DNA of 45,400 bases. It comes from a candidate division TA06 bacterium SM23_40 (GTDB lineage: Bacteria; LJUI01; SM1-40). The DNA lies in assembly GCA_001303705.1 (NCBI GenBank), contig LJUI01000005.1:1-45400 (forward strand), in the 5' to 3' direction. Shown piece by piece: positions 36,934-44,486 of this stretch; position 1 is the stretch's first letter; each line of letters opens with the position of its first letter. A model generated the notes under the pieces. It ran no database searches. It saw only the letters and a program-made list of their open reading frames with translations, and was not told where the DNA came from. Both the position numbers and the translations under genes were made by a program.

Positions 36934-37464
36934 TCATCTCCCCCTGTACCGTTCCATCTCGCTATAGACGCAACCGCAATACTGCTGTCGATAGAGGCCA
37001 AGCTCCTGGGAGCGCGCTCTCCCGTGCTCCCACCCCTCGCGGAAGTCCTCGTAGAGAAAATCGACACCGTGGCGTCTCCCGACGCTCTCCCCGATGCCCC
37101 TGATGAGATCGTGCTCCTGGTGCTTGCTGAACAGCAGCGTGCTCGTGAATCCATCGAAATCCCCGTGGCGCGCTGTCAGGGCGGCAGTCTCGAGTCTCAT
37201 ATGATAGCAGAAGCGACACCGCTCCGACTCTCGAAACGCGACGCCACGCAGGAACCGGACAAGATCGTACTCATCCCGGTAGATAATCCGCAGGCCTGTC
37301 TTCTTCTCATACTGCCTGACTGCGTCGAGCCTGCGCATATATTCGGTGAACGGATGGATATTTGGATTGTACCAGAGGCCGAAGACCTCGTGCCCCTCCT
37401 TCTCCAGTGTTTCGTGGGGGTAGATGAGACAGTTCGCGCAGCAAGCGTGCAGAAGTATCTTCAT
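36934..37464 (-). CDS. queH: Epoxyqueuosine reductase QueH
   Basis: Performs the last step of queuosine synthesis, reducing epoxyqueuosine; it is the non-homologous replacement of the cobalamin enzyme QueG. 176 aa. The metal-binding cysteines are visible: HACCANC (C8, C9, C12), ERCRFCYHMRL (C83, C86) and QYCGCVYSE (C163, C165); FTSTLLFSKHQ is also typical of the family (formerly DUF208). The ATG overlaps the DUF2007 stop (ATGA). It is clustered with queA and tgt, which fits the assignment. Only the preQ1 biosynthesis genes are absent from the window. Confidence 0.94.
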   Translation of the reverse strand: MKILLHACCANCLIYPHETLEKEGHEVFGLWYNPNIHPFTEYMRRLDAVRQYEKKTGLRIIYRDEYDLVRFLRGVAFRESERCRFCYHMRLETAALTARHGDFDGFTSTLLFSKHQEHDLIRGIGESVGRRHGVDFLYEDFREGWEHGRARSQELGLYRQQYCGCVYSEMERYRGR

Positions 37465-37781
37465 TCCTCGATCGAAGGCTCCCCCGTGGTACTCTGACGA
37501 GATAGGAATGCATCCACCAATTCCATGCTTCGATCGCGATCCCTTGCCAACACGACCACTTCTCCCCAGGCGGGCCGCATCATCTTGGCGATCCCATCAT
37601 ACCACGGAATCTGGCAAGAGCGCACTTCAGCCTCGATCCCTGCCTCCTCGAGGAGCGCCTTTACACTCAGAGCAAGAAACTCATCTGGAGCACTGTACAC
37701 CGAAACCAGATCCTCGTCGCCCTCCAGTCCATCTCCGCGCTGCCGCTCCACCTCATCCTCGCGGTCATATCCAGATTCCAC
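37461..37781 (-). CDS. DUF2007-type putative signal-transducing protein
   Basis: 106 aa. The core is LVSVYSAPDEFLALSVKALLEEAGIEAEV followed by WGEVVVLARDRDRSMELVDAFLS, the PII-like/DUF2007 ferredoxin-like fold in which a small protein senses an unknown ligand. The first 22 residues are acidic and variable. The start codon is GTG at 37781 with GGAGG 6 nt upstream. It overlaps queH by ATGA. The function is not known, and a link to queuosine is only positional. Confidence 0.85.
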   Translation of the reverse strand: MESGYDREDEVERQRGDGLEGDEDLVSVYSAPDEFLALSVKALLEEAGIEAEVRSCQIPWYDGIAKMMRPAWGEVVVLARDRDRSMELVDAFLSRQSTTGEPSIEE

Positions 37782-37858
37782 TACCTACCTCCGACTCACT
37801 CCTCTCGTCTCAGTGAGGTCCGATAGAACGAGAGGCGCCGACCTCCAGATCCCACCGG

Positions 37859-37986
37859 TGTTACGGGGCGATAACCTTCATAACCTAGGTGCGTTCCGGG
37901 TGCCGGAAGCCGTTAACCTTCTGAACCTACCAACGTCCCCGGGTGCCGGGAGCCCGTAACCTTCTGAACCTACCAACGTCCCCGGG
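37859..37986. repeat. 43-bp tandem repeat, two near-identical units plus one degenerate unit
   Basis: Units at 37901-37943 and 37944-37986 differ at only a few positions (near GGAAGCCGT versus GGAGCCCGT). A diverged copy of about 42 bp precedes them at 37859-37900. Each unit contains TAACCTTCTGAACCTACC and CCAACGTCCC. The array fills the spacer between the ruvB stop (37988) and the DUF2007 start, touching the ruvB stop codon. Confidence 0.88.
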
Positions 37987-37987
37987 G

Positions 37988-39013
37988 TTATATGGAGAGG
38001 CGTTCTTGTCCCTCTGTCGAATGTGGTTTGCCGAGGTGGATGTATGCCGGCTCGGTCGCTACACGACCGCGCGGCGTCCTCGCGATGAAGGCAATCTTGA
38101 GCAGGAACGGTTCGACCATATCGACAAGCGTGTCTGCATCCTCGTGCAGGGAGGCGCAGATCGCCTGGATCCCAACCGGCCCTCCGCGGTATTGGTCGAT
38201 GATCGCACCGAGGAAGTCACGGTCGAGTCTGTCGAGGCCGCGTGCGTCTATCCCCAACATCTCCAGGGCCTCGTCGACGACCGGCCGGCTGATACAGCCT
38301 CCGGCCTTCACCTGAGCGTAGTCACGGACCCGTTTGAGCAGGCGGTTCGCGATCCGAGGGGTACCGCGGGCCCGTCGCGCGATCTCCTTCGCTCCCTCGT
38401 GATCGGCGGCGATCTCCAGGATTCGCGCGGACCGCTCTACGATCTCCGTCAGATCATCATCCGGATAGAAATCGACGTGATGGAATATGCCAAATCGGTT
38501 GCGCAGTGCGCCCGTGAGCATTCCTGCTCGCGTCGTCGCTCCGACGAGCGTGAAAGGCTTGAGCGAGAACTTGACAGTCCGCGCGTACGGTCCCTTATCG
38601 AGCACAAAGTCTATTTTGAAGTCCTCCATCGCCGGATAGAGGAATTCCTCAACGACTGTGGGAAGTCGGTGGATCTCGTCGATGAAGAGTACGTCGCCTT
38701 TTTCCAAATTAGTGAGTATGCCCATGAGATCGCCCGGCCGTTCCAATGCCGGCCCGGATGTCGCGACGATCTTTCGACCCATCTCCACGGCAATGACGTG
38801 GGCGAGCGTCGTCTTCCCGAGGCCGGGTGGACCATGGAAGAGTACGTGATCGAGTGGTTCCTCCCGCTCGAGGGCAGCCTCGACTGAGATGGCCAGATTC
38901 TCCACGATGCTCCGCTGCCCGATCACTTCGGAGAGGTGCCTCGGGCGGAGCTGCGCGAAGAGCCTGATCTCCTCATCGGTCACCTTGCCCGTAATCACTC
39001 GATCCTTCTCCAC
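37988..39013 (-). CDS. ruvB: Holliday junction helicase RuvB
   Basis: AAA+ motor for branch migration with RuvA. 341 aa; GTG start at 39013 with GGGGAG 6 nt upstream. Motifs are LRPRHLSEVIGQRSIVENL, Walker A HGPPGLGKTTLAHVIA, Walker B DVLFIDEIHRL, LVGATTRAGMLTGALRNRFG (sensor/arginine finger) and the winged-helix end LDRDFLGAIIDQYRGGPVGIQAI. There are 65 bp between ruvA and ruvB. Confidence 0.97.
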   Translation of the reverse strand: MEKDRVITGKVTDEEIRLFAQLRPRHLSEVIGQRSIVENLAISVEAALEREEPLDHVLFHGPPGLGKTTLAHVIAVEMGRKIVATSGPALERPGDLMGILTNLEKGDVLFIDEIHRLPTVVEEFLYPAMEDFKIDFVLDKGPYARTVKFSLKPFTLVGATTRAGMLTGALRNRFGIFHHVDFYPDDDLTEIVERSARILEIAADHEGAKEIARRARGTPRIANRLLKRVRDYAQVKAGGCISRPVVDEALEMLGIDARGLDRLDRDFLGAIIDQYRGGPVGIQAICASLHEDADTLVDMVEPFLLKIAFIARTPRGRVATEPAYIHLGKPHSTEGQERLSI

Positions 39014-39078
39014 CGAACGCTCCCCACGTGCCGGAATCTACCCTTTGCCCCGCCAGCAAGTGACTTGCGAGGACCCAT

Positions 39079-39708
39079 CTAGCTATCTCTGTAGGCACCC
39101 TGCCGGTAGATCTCTTCGAGCAGTGCCTCAGTCGTATCGATACCGGGAACCTTCTCCAGGGCCTTCTTCACCAACTTCCGTGCTTCAGAATCCGTGTACC
39201 TGAGCTGACGCAGGATCTCCATGGCCTCTTCTTCCACATCCTCTCTCACAGGCTCGGCGCCTTCCTCAGTGGGACCGCGGATGAGCGCGTACTTCCCAAC
39301 CTTTCCTTGCAGTTTGGCGATGATCTGACGCGCCTTCTCGCTGCCGATCCCGGGCAGCCGACGGAGTGCAGAGACATCACCCTGATCGATTGCCCTGGCG
39401 ATCTCGCTGAAAGGAAGTGTCAGCGCCTTCACCGCCGTCTTCGGGCCGATGCTCGCCACGCTGATGAACTGCTCGAAGAATTCCCTCTCTACCTCGTTCG
39501 AGAATCCGACGAGTATCGGCACTCCCCGCGACGGATCGAGCTGCAAGTAGTGGAAGGTCACGAGGCTCACAGGTTCCCCGATCGGGATCTGCTGTATCCC
39601 TCCCATCACCGCGGCAGGCACCAAAATCTCATACTCCACGCCGCTCACGTCGAGGATGATGCGGCCCTCATCGCGTGACACAAGGTTCCCACAGATTCCG
39701 CGGATCAC
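39079..39708 (-). CDS. ruvA: Holliday junction protein RuvA
   Basis: Tetrameric junction-binding subunit. 209 aa. It has an OB-fold domain (MIRGICGNLVSRDEGRIILDVSGVEYEILVP), tandem HhH motifs (FEQFISVASIGPKTAVKAL and LRRLPGIGSEKARQIIAKL), an acidic linker and the C-terminal RuvB-binding domain (EAMEILRQLRYTDSEARKLVKKAL). The start is GTG 39708, overlapping the ruvC stop as GTGA with GGAGG 7 nt upstream. Confidence 0.97.
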   Translation of the reverse strand: MIRGICGNLVSRDEGRIILDVSGVEYEILVPAAVMGGIQQIPIGEPVSLVTFHYLQLDPSRGVPILVGFSNEVEREFFEQFISVASIGPKTAVKALTLPFSEIARAIDQGDVSALRRLPGIGSEKARQIIAKLQGKVGKYALIRGPTEEGAEPVREDVEEEAMEILRQLRYTDSEARKLVKKALEKVPGIDTTEALLEEIYRQGAYRDS

Positions 39709-40334
39709 GAGGCTGCCTCCTGCACAGGAGATCCGCCGTCATCGATGCGAGCCTCCTGAGATGGGAGGCGACGATCTTCTCCCTGCTCTCGAGCCCACCG
39801 CTCGCCGCTAACGCGACTGACACGAGCGTGACAGACGCCGAGTGCGAGGGCGTCGGTAAGGTCGGCGGGCTTGAGAATCTCCTCCAGCCCCAGCTCACTA
39901 CAGACCGCGTGTTGGACCTGATATTTGCTGGCGCGCCCGCTTCCGGTGATCGACTTCTTCACATCGGTCGCGGAGTAGCCGACAACAGGAATCCCGGCCA
40001 TTGCGGCGACACAACAGATCACCCCCCGCACGTGCGCCATCATGATCGCGGTCTCGGGATGTCGATAATGGGAATAGACCTTCTCGATGGCGAGTACGCG
40101 CGGCGAGTGTTGTGCGACCACCGCCCGGACAGAGCGGAATATCTTCTCCAGACGCACCTCAAGCGGCTGACGAGATGATGTCGAGATGACTCCTGCATCG
40201 AGAACGTGAAATCCCTGGGGAAGCACCTCCAGCACCCCATACCCCGTCCGACTCATGCCAGGATCGATCCCCAGTATGACCGATCCCGGACCGGCCGCCA
40301 GCTCGGCGGGCGATACCTCGAACCGGGAATCCAT
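39705..40334 (-). CDS. ruvC: Holliday junction endonuclease RuvC
   Basis: Resolves four-way junctions. The start is at ATG 40334 (MDSRFEVSPAELAAGPGSVILGIDPG, 209 aa) with AGGAG close upstream; the track adds 49 residues. The catalytic acidic residues are in ILGIDPGMSRTGYGVL, AIEKVYSHYRHPETAIMMAHVRGVI, and DLTDALALGVCHAR. It has about 20 residues before the first strand and a 35-residue polar tail, slightly longer than usual. It is the first gene of ruvC-ruvA-ruvB. Confidence 0.96.
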   Translation of the reverse strand: MDSRFEVSPAELAAGPGSVILGIDPGMSRTGYGVLEVLPQGFHVLDAGVISTSSRQPLEVRLEKIFRSVRAVVAQHSPRVLAIEKVYSHYRHPETAIMMAHVRGVICCVAAMAGIPVVGYSATDVKKSITGSGRASKYQVQHAVCSELGLEEILKPADLTDALALGVCHARVSRVSGERWAREQGEDRRLPSQEARIDDGGSPVQEAAS

Positions 40335-40432
40335 TTCTCCTGCAAATCTCCTCGCGCCCCATCTTAGTGGCGCGGCGACGCCGGCCGTACCTCGCACTGC
40401 TCTCGGCAAGCAGTCACCGAGGAATAGCGCAA

Positions 40433-40449
40433 GACCCCCTTGAGGGGTC
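40433..40449. other. Short hairpin between yebC and ruvC
   Basis: GACCCC and GGGGTC pair around a 5 nt loop in the 166 bp yebC-ruvC spacer. There is no U-run on either side, so terminator function is doubtful; an mRNA processing or stabilising stem is equally possible. Confidence 0.3.
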
Positions 40450-40500
40450 ACGAAGCGGTACATCGAACAGACGGGACTCACACACCCGGCACCAGGGCAA

Positions 40501-41250
40501 CTAGTCAGATAGGCCCGTCATGATCTCTTCCGGCACATCGAAATTCGCAAACAGGTTCTGTACGTCATCCTGCTCCTCGATCGCCGCAACAAGTCTCAGG
40601 AGTTGCTCCGCCTTCTTGCCCTCAACCCGGACGGTCGACTGAGGCACCTTTGTCGACTCCGCGCTCGCCAGCTCGATCCCGCGGTCGACCAGTGTCCGTT
40701 TCACTCGCTCGTAGGCTTCCGGTTGCGTGGTGATCTCGAAATAGATGCCATCTTCTCGGACGTCGTCAGCTCCTGCTTCGAGGGCGGCGTTGAGGATTGT
40801 CTCCTCGTCGTAACGCTCCGTCTCGACCAGAATGACCCCACGCGGTTCGAACATCCAAGCGACGCTCCCCACGGCGCCGAGGCTCCCACCGTACCTGCTG
40901 AGTATGTGCCGTAATTCCTGGGTCGTTCGATTCCGATTGTCGGTCATTGTTTCGATGAAGATCGCCACGCCCCCCGGCCCATACCCTTCGTACACGATCT
41001 CCTGTATCTCCATGCCCGGCAGCTCGCCCGTTCCGCGTTTGATCGCCTTCTCTATGTTGTCCTGGGGCATATTCGCCGCCTTCGCGCCGGCAATCGCGGT
41101 CCTCAGGCGGGCATTCGCCTCGGGGTCTCCCCCTCCCTGGCGCGCAGCAGCGGTAATCTCACGGATCAGTCGCGTAAACACCCTGCCCCGCTGTGCGTCT
41201 GCCTTCTCCTTCTTCCTCTTGATGGTGCTCCACTTGGAGTGTCCGGACAT
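40501..41250 (-). CDS. yebC: YebC/TACO1 family protein
   Basis: 249 aa. MSGHSKWSTIKRKKEKADAQRGRVFTRLIREITAAARQGGGDPEANARLR and the GPGGVAIFIETMTDNRNRTTQELRHILSRYGGSLG segment define the family. It was long annotated as a transcriptional regulator; recent work on bacterial YebC proteins links the family to translation of difficult (proline-rich) sequences on the ribosome, as for mitochondrial TACO1. The position upstream of ruvC is classical. The ATG has GAGGGGG upstream. Confidence 0.95.
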   Translation of the reverse strand: MSGHSKWSTIKRKKEKADAQRGRVFTRLIREITAAARQGGGDPEANARLRTAIAGAKAANMPQDNIEKAIKRGTGELPGMEIQEIVYEGYGPGGVAIFIETMTDNRNRTTQELRHILSRYGGSLGAVGSVAWMFEPRGVILVETERYDEETILNAALEAGADDVREDGIYFEITTQPEAYERVKRTLVDRGIELASAESTKVPQSTVRVEGKKAEQLLRLVAAIEEQDDVQNLFANFDVPEEIMTGLSD

Positions 41251-41306
41251 GTGATCACCCCCTCAGTTCCACGCAGGATGGATCGCAGTTATAACCACAC
41301 AGTGTC

Positions 41307-41334
41307 TGTGGGGTATGCCAGCAAAGACCCCACA
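41307..41334. other. 8-bp stem hairpin between the lipoprotein gene and yebC
   Basis: TGTGGGGT and ACCCCACA form a perfect 8 bp stem with a 12 nt loop, 56 bp before the yebC start and 49 bp after the lipoprotein stop. There is no U-tract. It could be a transcript-end or leader structure; it lies in the only sizeable gap between fusA and ruvC. Confidence 0.35.
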
Positions 41335-41383
41335 CCGTGCTGCCCTGTGCGCGACGCGCCGGCTCAGGTCACGCCCATCTCGA

Positions 41384-41890
41384 TCAGTATGTGTACTCCA
41401 GCGGGATCGGCGGGATGGCCACCTCATCACGCATCCTTTCGCCCCACCCGAAATCGACGATGCCGTAGAGCATCGTCCCCTCTTCCATGTCTGCCGGCTC
41501 TGTTGTGACACCTGCATAGTGTAGTAGAACATCACTGTGCGCCGGGATCAATTCGACCGGTGACGTATTGCGTACAGGCTCCAGATCGATGGTGAACGTC
41601 TGATCATCACTAATCGAACGAACCTTCACCCGATAGACCCTGAACCCCTCGACATCCACGTCGCCCTGGTTGATGACGTGGAGATCGAGGGCCAGCCGCA
41701 GCTCGGCATCGCGTGGGCCGAGCGATGGCATCCGATCCACCCAGAAATAGGGAGTGGGACTCACTACGAGCGCCGCGCCGCCCGACTCTTCGCGGGACGT
41801 GAAACACGAGGGTGCGCATGCAATCAGAACCATCAGACAGATGCACAGCGTGACTCGTGAGACAATCCACATGTGCGCTCTCATCCTCAT
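41384..41890 (-). CDS. Hypothetical lipoprotein
   Basis: 168 aa. The leader MRMRAHMWIVSRVTLCICLMVLIACAPSC is a type II signal peptide with lipobox LIAC (or APSC), giving a lipid-anchored protein. The mature part is an all-beta-looking domain (LRLALDLHVINQGDVDVEGFRVYRVKVRS, TFTIDLEPVRN, HSDVLLHYAGVT) without a family I recognise; it resembles small immunoglobulin-like or LEA14-type domains. The ATG overlaps the stop of the EF-G-like gene (ATGA), so it is made with it, though no functional link is obvious. Confidence 0.82.
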   Translation of the reverse strand: MRMRAHMWIVSRVTLCICLMVLIACAPSCFTSREESGGAALVVSPTPYFWVDRMPSLGPRDAELRLALDLHVINQGDVDVEGFRVYRVKVRSISDDQTFTIDLEPVRNTSPVELIPAHSDVLLHYAGVTTEPADMEEGTMLYGIVDFGWGERMRDEVAIPPIPLEYTY

Positions 41891-43965
41891 GCCTCTTTCT
41901 CTGCCTGTTCCTCAGCGATCACCTTCTCCGCGGTCTCTCTGGGAACCTCCTCATACCGACTGAACCGCATGGCATACATGCCCTTTCCCTGCGTCATCGA
42001 GCGTAGATTCGTCGAATACTTGTACATCTCGGCCTGAGGAACGGTCGCCCGGATCTTCTGGAGGTGCCCCTCCGTGTCCATACCCAGTATCCGACCTCGA
42101 CGGGAGTTGAGGTCCCCGATCACTTCACCCATGTACTCCTCGGGGACGGTCACCTCCACATCCATGATCGGCTCGAGCAGAATAATGCCTGCCTCCTGCG
42201 CACCCTTCTTGAACGCAAGTGAGCCTGCCACCTTGAAGGCGATATCGGAGGAATCGACAGGGTGGAACGATCCATCGATGACGACGGCCTTCAAATCGAC
42301 GACCGGGAAGTTCGAAATGACTCCCTCTCGCATCGCCTCCTCGACTCCCTTCTGCACCGCGGGAACATACTTGCCCGGGATCGCACCTCCGAAGATCTCG
42401 TCCCCGAACTCGAATCCGGCCCCCCGTTCCAGTGGCTCGAGGCGCAGGAAAACGTGGCCGTACTGTCCGCGCCCTCCTGTCTGCTTCTTGAATTTCGCCT
42501 CCACTCGCTCCACCTTCCGCCGAATCGTCTCGCGATAGGGGATCCGGGGCTTAACGAGATCGACTTCGACGCCGAACTTCCTCTTGAGGCGGTTGACGAT
42601 GACTTCGAGATGCAACTCCCCCAACCCAGAAATCAACATCTGCTTCACGTCGCGATCGTAACGAGACGAGAATGTGGGGTCTTCTTCGTGCAGCCTGGCG
42701 AGACCAGCCATCACCTTTTCCTCATCACCCTTCGTCTTGGGAACGATCGCCACCGATATATTGGGCTCGGGAAAGTCGATCGGGGGAAAGATGATCGGAT
42801 GTGACTTGGCGGCGAGCGTATCACCCGTCCTCACATCCTTCAGCTTCACCAGCGCCCCCATTTGACCGGCCACCAGCTTAACCGTCTCCTTCCGTTCTTT
42901 CCCGCGGACCAGGTAGATCTGATTGGTCTTGAGCCCGGAGGATTGCGTAGTGTTCATCAACTCCATGCCTGCTTCCAGTATCCCCGAGAAGACCCGCACA
43001 AACGAGAGTTCTCCGACATGCGGTTCGGTGACCGTTTTGAAGATCAGAGCAGAGAGAGGCTCGGCCTCGGTCCTCTCGCGACCGCCAGTGCTACCCCCTT
43101 CTCCCGCCGACCCCTCGATAGGCGGACGGTCCGGCGGAGAGGGCAATAAGTCAACGATCCCGTCGAGCAGTTTCTCGACCCCCTGATTCGCATACGCATC
43201 GCCACAGAGAAGCGGGACGATCGATCCATTAATTGTGCCCGCTCTGAGCCCCTTCTCCGCCTCCTCTGCAGAGAGATCTCCCTCCTCGAGGTACTTCTCC
43301 GTGAGGGCATCGTCTGTCTCCGCGACACTCTCGACGAGGGTTTCCCTCGCCTGCCGAGCTGCATCGCTCATCTCGGAGGGTATCTCCTGTTCCTCAGACT
43401 TGCCGTCGCCGAACAGATACGCCTTCATCTTGATGAGATCGATGACACCCTTGAAGCCATCTCCCTTCCCGATGGGGAGCTGAATGGGAGTGACCGCCCG
43501 GCCGAGTTCTTCGCGTGCCATCTCGACGATCCTGCTGAAGTCTGCGTTGTCCTTTTTCATCTTGTTGACGAAGATGAGACGAGGCAGACTCTGTTCATCG
43601 GCATACTTCCACACGCGCTCGGTCCCCACTTCTACTCCCGCAGTTGCATCCACGACGATGATCGCACCGTCAAGCACCCGCACCGCGCTCACGACGTCGC
43701 CGATGAAGTCCGCATACCCGGGAGTATCCACGATATGCAGCTCATGGTTTTTCCAGGAGGCATGTGCCAGAGCGAGGCTGATCGATATCTTCCGCTCCAT
43801 CTCATCAGGATCGGAGTCCATGATTGCGTTCCCATCATCGACCCTTCCCAGCCGTGTACTCGCCTTAGCGTTGAACAGCATGGCTTCGGCCAGGGTCGTC
43901 TTCCCCGCCCCCCCGTGTGCCATCAACCCGACGTTTCGTAGCTGTTCAGTTCTCGTGTCACTCAA
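41887..43965 (-). CDS. Elongation factor G paralogue (EF-G2-like)
   Basis: Five-domain translational GTPase. I choose a TTG start at 43965 (692 aa) because AAGGAGGG lies 7 nt upstream and the length then equals EF-G; the 750 aa ORF includes about 58 spurious residues. G1 is AHGGAGKTT (16-24), G3 DTPGYADF (80-87), and G4 reads NKMK (134-137), where the GTPase consensus NKxD has aspartate. Switch I reads EMERKISISLALAH rather than the RGITI of canonical EF-G. Domains II-V are complete (GRGQYGHVFLRLEP, GSFHPVDSSDIAFKVAGSLAFKKG, PEEYMGEVIGDLNSRRGRILGM). It is probably not the main EF-G, since no rpsL/rpsG/tuf lies beside it. The precise role of the paralogue is unknown. Confidence 0.88.
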   Translation of the reverse strand: MSDTRTEQLRNVGLMAHGGAGKTTLAEAMLFNAKASTRLGRVDDGNAIMDSDPDEMERKISISLALAHASWKNHELHIVDTPGYADFIGDVVSAVRVLDGAIIVVDATAGVEVGTERVWKYADEQSLPRLIFVNKMKKDNADFSRIVEMAREELGRAVTPIQLPIGKGDGFKGVIDLIKMKAYLFGDGKSEEQEIPSEMSDAARQARETLVESVAETDDALTEKYLEEGDLSAEEAEKGLRAGTINGSIVPLLCGDAYANQGVEKLLDGIVDLLPSPPDRPPIEGSAGEGGSTGGRERTEAEPLSALIFKTVTEPHVGELSFVRVFSGILEAGMELMNTTQSSGLKTNQIYLVRGKERKETVKLVAGQMGALVKLKDVRTGDTLAAKSHPIIFPPIDFPEPNISVAIVPKTKGDEEKVMAGLARLHEEDPTFSSRYDRDVKQMLISGLGELHLEVIVNRLKRKFGVEVDLVKPRIPYRETIRRKVERVEAKFKKQTGGRGQYGHVFLRLEPLERGAGFEFGDEIFGGAIPGKYVPAVQKGVEEAMREGVISNFPVVDLKAVVIDGSFHPVDSSDIAFKVAGSLAFKKGAQEAGIILLEPIMDVEVTVPEEYMGEVIGDLNSRRGRILGMDTEGHLQKIRATVPQAEMYKYSTNLRSMTQGKGMYAMRFSRYEEVPRETAEKVIAEEQAEKEA

Positions 43966-43972
43966 CTCGCAG

Positions 43973-43980
43973 CCCTCCTT
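43973..43980 (-). promoter_or_regulatory. Ribosome binding site deciding the EF-G-like TTG start
   Basis: AAGGAGGG on the minus strand, 7 nt before TTG 43965. The in-frame ATG codons further upstream (e.g. 44004) have no comparable site, so the TTG is preferred. Confidence 0.65.
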
Positions 43981-44099
43981 ACCACATTGCCAAGCCCATA
44001 TCATTACATTGCCAGCACCACGCGAGAATAGCACAGGGGTTCGCGCTCTGTCAACAAGAACCTCCCACCCTCGGGACCGTCCCCGCGATCCCAAACGAC

Positions 44100-44128
44100 A
44101 GGGGAAAGGCACGCAATGCCTTTCCCCT
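44100..44128 (-). terminator. Hairpin terminator downstream of the 5S rRNA gene
   Basis: AGGGGAAAGGCA and TGCCTTTCCCCT form a perfect 12 bp stem around a 5 nt loop, starting 13 bp after the 3' end of 5S. In the minus direction it is followed by GTCGTTTGGG, a weak U tract. Placement and stem strength argue for transcript termination. Confidence 0.8.
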
Positions 44129-44141
44129 GTCCAGATCAAAG

Positions 44142-44259
<118 letters not shown>

Positions 44260-44486
44260 ACTCTTGCCAAACGAGCTGTGGCGGCCCGAATCTCCTCCTC
44301 TATATGTAGACGCCGCTAATCCTGGCCGACCAGGGCACATGTACTCCACCAGGTTCGGATATCTCGGTCCCGGTTCCTGTTTTCAGATTCCCCCTTCGCG
44401 GGCCGCGGTTCCTTGGGGGCGTACCCTGATCCGCACTCCGGGATAGGCAACACACTCGGCAGATCAGCCACCTCGTCGAGCCAAAA

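Noticed and set aside
37859-37986. 43-bp repeats as a CRISPR array
   Set aside because: The repeats follow each other without unique spacers and there are only two good copies.
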